This document shows, piece by piece, positions 62,153-64,000 of a stretch of 64,000 nucleotides of DNA. The stretch covers positions 4,003 through 68,002 of the forward strand of contig CALOBC010000028.1 in the NCBI GenBank assembly GCA_942491145.1, in the 5' to 3' direction. Under the pieces are notes generated by a model. The model was not told the DNA's origin. It saw only the letters and a list, made by a program, of their open reading frames with translations, and did no database searches. The translations under genes and the position numbers were made by a program. Every line of letters begins with the position of its first letter. The first letter of the stretch is position 1. The stretch is from CAXQUZ01 sp942491145 (GTDB lineage Bacteria > Myxococcota_A > UBA796 > UBA2385).

Positions 62153-64000
62153 ATGGCAAACTTCGAAACAGTCACAGTCGAAACCGATCTTCTGATCCTC
62201 GGTGGCGGTATGGCGTCCTGCGGCGCCGCGGTTGAAGCCGCTCACTGGGCCAAGAAAAACAACCTCAAGGTCACCATGGTCGACAAGGCCGCGGTGGACC
62301 GCTCCGGCGCGGTGGCCATGGGCCTCTCCGCCATCAACCAGTACGTGGGCATCAAAGACGGCGAGAACACCGTCAAGGACTACGTCAACTACGTGAAGCA
62401 GGACCTCATGGGCGTCGCCCGCGACGACCTTGTCGCTTCGATCGCTCGCCACGTGGACGGCTCGGTCCACCTGTTCGAAAAATGGGGCCTCCCGATCTGG
62501 AAAGCCGAAGGCGGCGGATACGTCCACGAAGGCCGCTGGCAGCTGATGATCAACGGTGAGTCCTACAAGGTCATCGTCGCCGAAGCCGCCAAGAACCACC
62601 TCGGCACCGACAACATCATCGAGCGCGTCTTCATCGTCGGCCCGATCATGGAAGACGGCGTGCTCAAGGGCGCCTACGGCTTCTCGGTTCGTGAGAACAA
62701 GTTCTACATCTTCCTCGCCCGCGCCGTGTTCTGCGCCATGGGCGGCGCCGTCCACGTCTTCAAGCCGCGTTCATCCGGTGAAGGCCTCGGCCGCGCCTGG
62801 TATCCGCCCTGGAACTCGGGCTCGTCCGCATACTTCACCCTGAAGGCCGGCGCCGAGATGACCTGCCAGGAAGTTCGCTTCATCCCGGTCCGCTTCAAGG
62901 ATGCGTACGGCCCGGTGGGCGCCTGGTTCCTGCTCTTCAAGTCCCGCGCGACCAACGCCTTCGGTGGCGAGTACATGGTCGAGCGGCGCCCCGAGCTCGA
63001 GAACTGGAAGCCCTACGGTCTGGCCAAGCCGATCCCGGCAAACCTCCGCAACTGGCTCGGCATGCTCGACGTCATGGAAGGCAAGGGCCCGATCTACATG
63101 CGGACCGAAGAAGCCCTCCAGAAGATCGCCGACCAGTACAAGGACGATCCGAAGGCCTACAAGAAGAAGATGAAGGAACTCGAGAGCGAGGCCTGGGAAG
63201 ACTTCCTCGACATGACCATCTCGCAGGCCATTCTGTGGGCTGCCAGTGACGTCCAGCCGGAAGAGAAGTCGTCCGAGATCGCCGCCGCCGAGCCCTACTT
63301 CATCGGTTCGCACTCCGGCGCCTCCGGCGCCTGGGTCAGCGGTCCCGAAGATCTGGCGCCGCCAGAGTACTTCTGGGGCTACGAGAACATGTGCACCACC
63401 AAGGGCCTGTTCGCCGCCGGCGACGCCACGGGCGCCTCATCGCACAAGTTCTCCTCCGGTTCCCACGCCGAGGGCCGTATCGCCGCCAAGGCCGCGGTGC
63501 GCTACCTCGTCAACGAGAACCCGCCGAAGCCGACCGTCAGCGACGCGTTGGTCGAGGAACTCAAGGCCAAGACCCTGAAGCCCCTCGATCTCTTTGCCGA
63601 GCACAAGGGCTTCACCTCGCAGACCGACGTCAACCCGAACTACATCATTCCGAAGATGTTCATGTTCCGCCTGCAGAAACTCATGGACGAGTACGCCGGC
63701 GGCGTGGGCTCGCAGTTCACGACCTCCAAGTTCCTCTGCGAGCGGGGTCTCGAACTCCTCGGTCTGCTCAAGGAAGACTCCGCCCACCTCGGTGCGGAAG
63801 ATCTTCACGAGCTGATGCGGTGCTGGGAAAACGTCCACCGCATGTACCAGGCCGAAGCGCACGTCCGCACGATCCTGTTCCGCGAAGAGACCCGTTGGCC
63901 CGGATACTACTTCCGCGCCGACTTCCCCAAGCTGGACAACGACAACTGGCTGTGCTTCGTCAACTGCATCATGGATCCGGTAACCGAAGAGTGGGAGATG
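62153..64000 (+). CDS. aprA: Adenylylsulfate reductase, alpha (FAD) subunit, 3' end beyond window
   Basis: The first 616 codons of AprA are present (full length usually about 650). The N-terminus has the FAD dinucleotide fold LLILGGGMASCGAAVEAA, then DKAAVDRSGAVAMGLSAINQY, characteristic of AprA rather than fumarate reductase or SdhA. Later come GEGLGRAWYPPWNSGSS, MTCQEVRFIPVRFKDAYGPV and GLFAAGDATGASSHKFSSGS (FAD C-terminal motif). It interconverts APS with sulfite plus AMP at the FAD, with electrons through AprB. The reading frame is unbroken to the window end. It is a marker gene for sulfate reducers and some sulfur oxidisers. Confidence 0.95.
   Translation, partial: MANFETVTVETDLLILGGGMASCGAAVEAAHWAKKNNLKVTMVDKAAVDRSGAVAMGLSAINQYVGIKDGENTVKDYVNYVKQDLMGVARDDLVASIARHVDGSVHLFEKWGLPIWKAEGGGYVHEGRWQLMINGESYKVIVAEAAKNHLGTDNIIERVFIVGPIMEDGVLKGAYGFSVRENKFYIFLARAVFCAMGGAVHVFKPRSSGEGLGRAWYPPWNSGSSAYFTLKAGAEMTCQEVRFIPVRFKDAYGPVGAWFLLFKSRATNAFGGEYMVERRPELENWKPYGLAKPIPANLRNWLGMLDVMEGKGPIYMRTEEALQKIADQYKDDPKAYKKKMKELESEAWEDFLDMTISQAILWAASDVQPEEKSSEIAAAEPYFIGSHSGASGAWVSGPEDLAPPEYFWGYENMCTTKGLFAAGDATGASSHKFSSGSHAEGRIAAKAAVRYLVNENPPKPTVSDALVEELKAKTLKPLDLFAEHKGFTSQTDVNPNYIIPKMFMFRLQKLMDEYAGGVGSQFTTSKFLCERGLELLGLLKEDSAHLGAEDLHELMRCWENVHRMYQAEAHVRTILFREETRWPGYYFRADFPKLDNDNWLCFVNCIMDPVTEEWEM

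Overview
The window appears to join two different genomes. Positions 1 to about 47,630 look like a Myxococcota (deltaproteobacterial) chromosome. It is GC-rich, with intact long genes and many lipoproteins carrying Asp/Thr/Gly-rich linkers. It also has a ten-repeat MopE-type metal-binding protein, a protein with a MYXO-CTERM-like sorting tail, Ala-Asp dipeptide tracts, and a sigma-54 promoter. From about 47,630 to 64,000 the genes are of another kind. Nearly every gene up to about 60,490 is broken by single-base frameshifts, at least one in a C homopolymer. The intergenic regions there carry AT-rich short-word repeats. The right end is aprBA, a dissimilatory sulfur-metabolism operon. I read this as an assembly chimera whose second part has poor base accuracy. 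The second organism cannot be named from this sequence.

First part. 1-5.4 kb: the end of MltG, an erythromycin-esterase-like lipoprotein, and a LysR regulator divergent from a DoxX / extradiol dioxygenase / ferredoxin group. 5.4-13.6 kb: a di-heme cytochrome lipoprotein, a MORN/PQQ-propeller secreted protein and the MopE/beta-helix lipoprotein. 13.6-21.3 kb: a small protein, two adjacent B12-binding radical SAM enzymes, a DapF homologue with both catalytic cysteines changed to serine, NAD kinase and an MMPL/RND exporter. 21.3-24.6 kb: a FliA/WhiG-like sigma factor behind a consensus sigma-54 promoter, and an envelope protein. 24.6-31.2 kb: an RlmD-type rRNA methyltransferase, a NorD/NorQ-like pair with no nitric oxide reductase, and an aminotransferase. 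31.3-34.8 kb: two Ala-Asp-repeat surface proteins flanking a HEAT-repeat lipoprotein and a small conserved protein. 34.8-47.6 kb: exonuclease III, a MATE exporter, a voltage-gated K+ channel with an RCK domain, a degenerate receiver protein, lipoproteins, a glycosyltransferase-like membrane protein, a deoxynucleoside kinase, an M13 peptidase and a truncated secreted protein.

Second part. A Rad3/DinG-like helicase end, Xaa-Pro aminopeptidase, a YyaL/SSP411 thioredoxin-domain protein, and a sugar group made of a GH2 glycosidase, a sugar-nucleotide pyrophosphorylase and a galacturonokinase-like GHMP kinase. These are followed by a transketolase overlapping a lipoprotein gene, adenylate kinase, and aprB-aprA behind a sigma-54-like promoter. 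The sugar genes suggest release of a sugar, phosphorylation at C1 and nucleotide activation. AprBA interconverts APS with sulfite and AMP. No tRNA, rRNA, CRISPR array, insertion sequence or phage gene was recognised.
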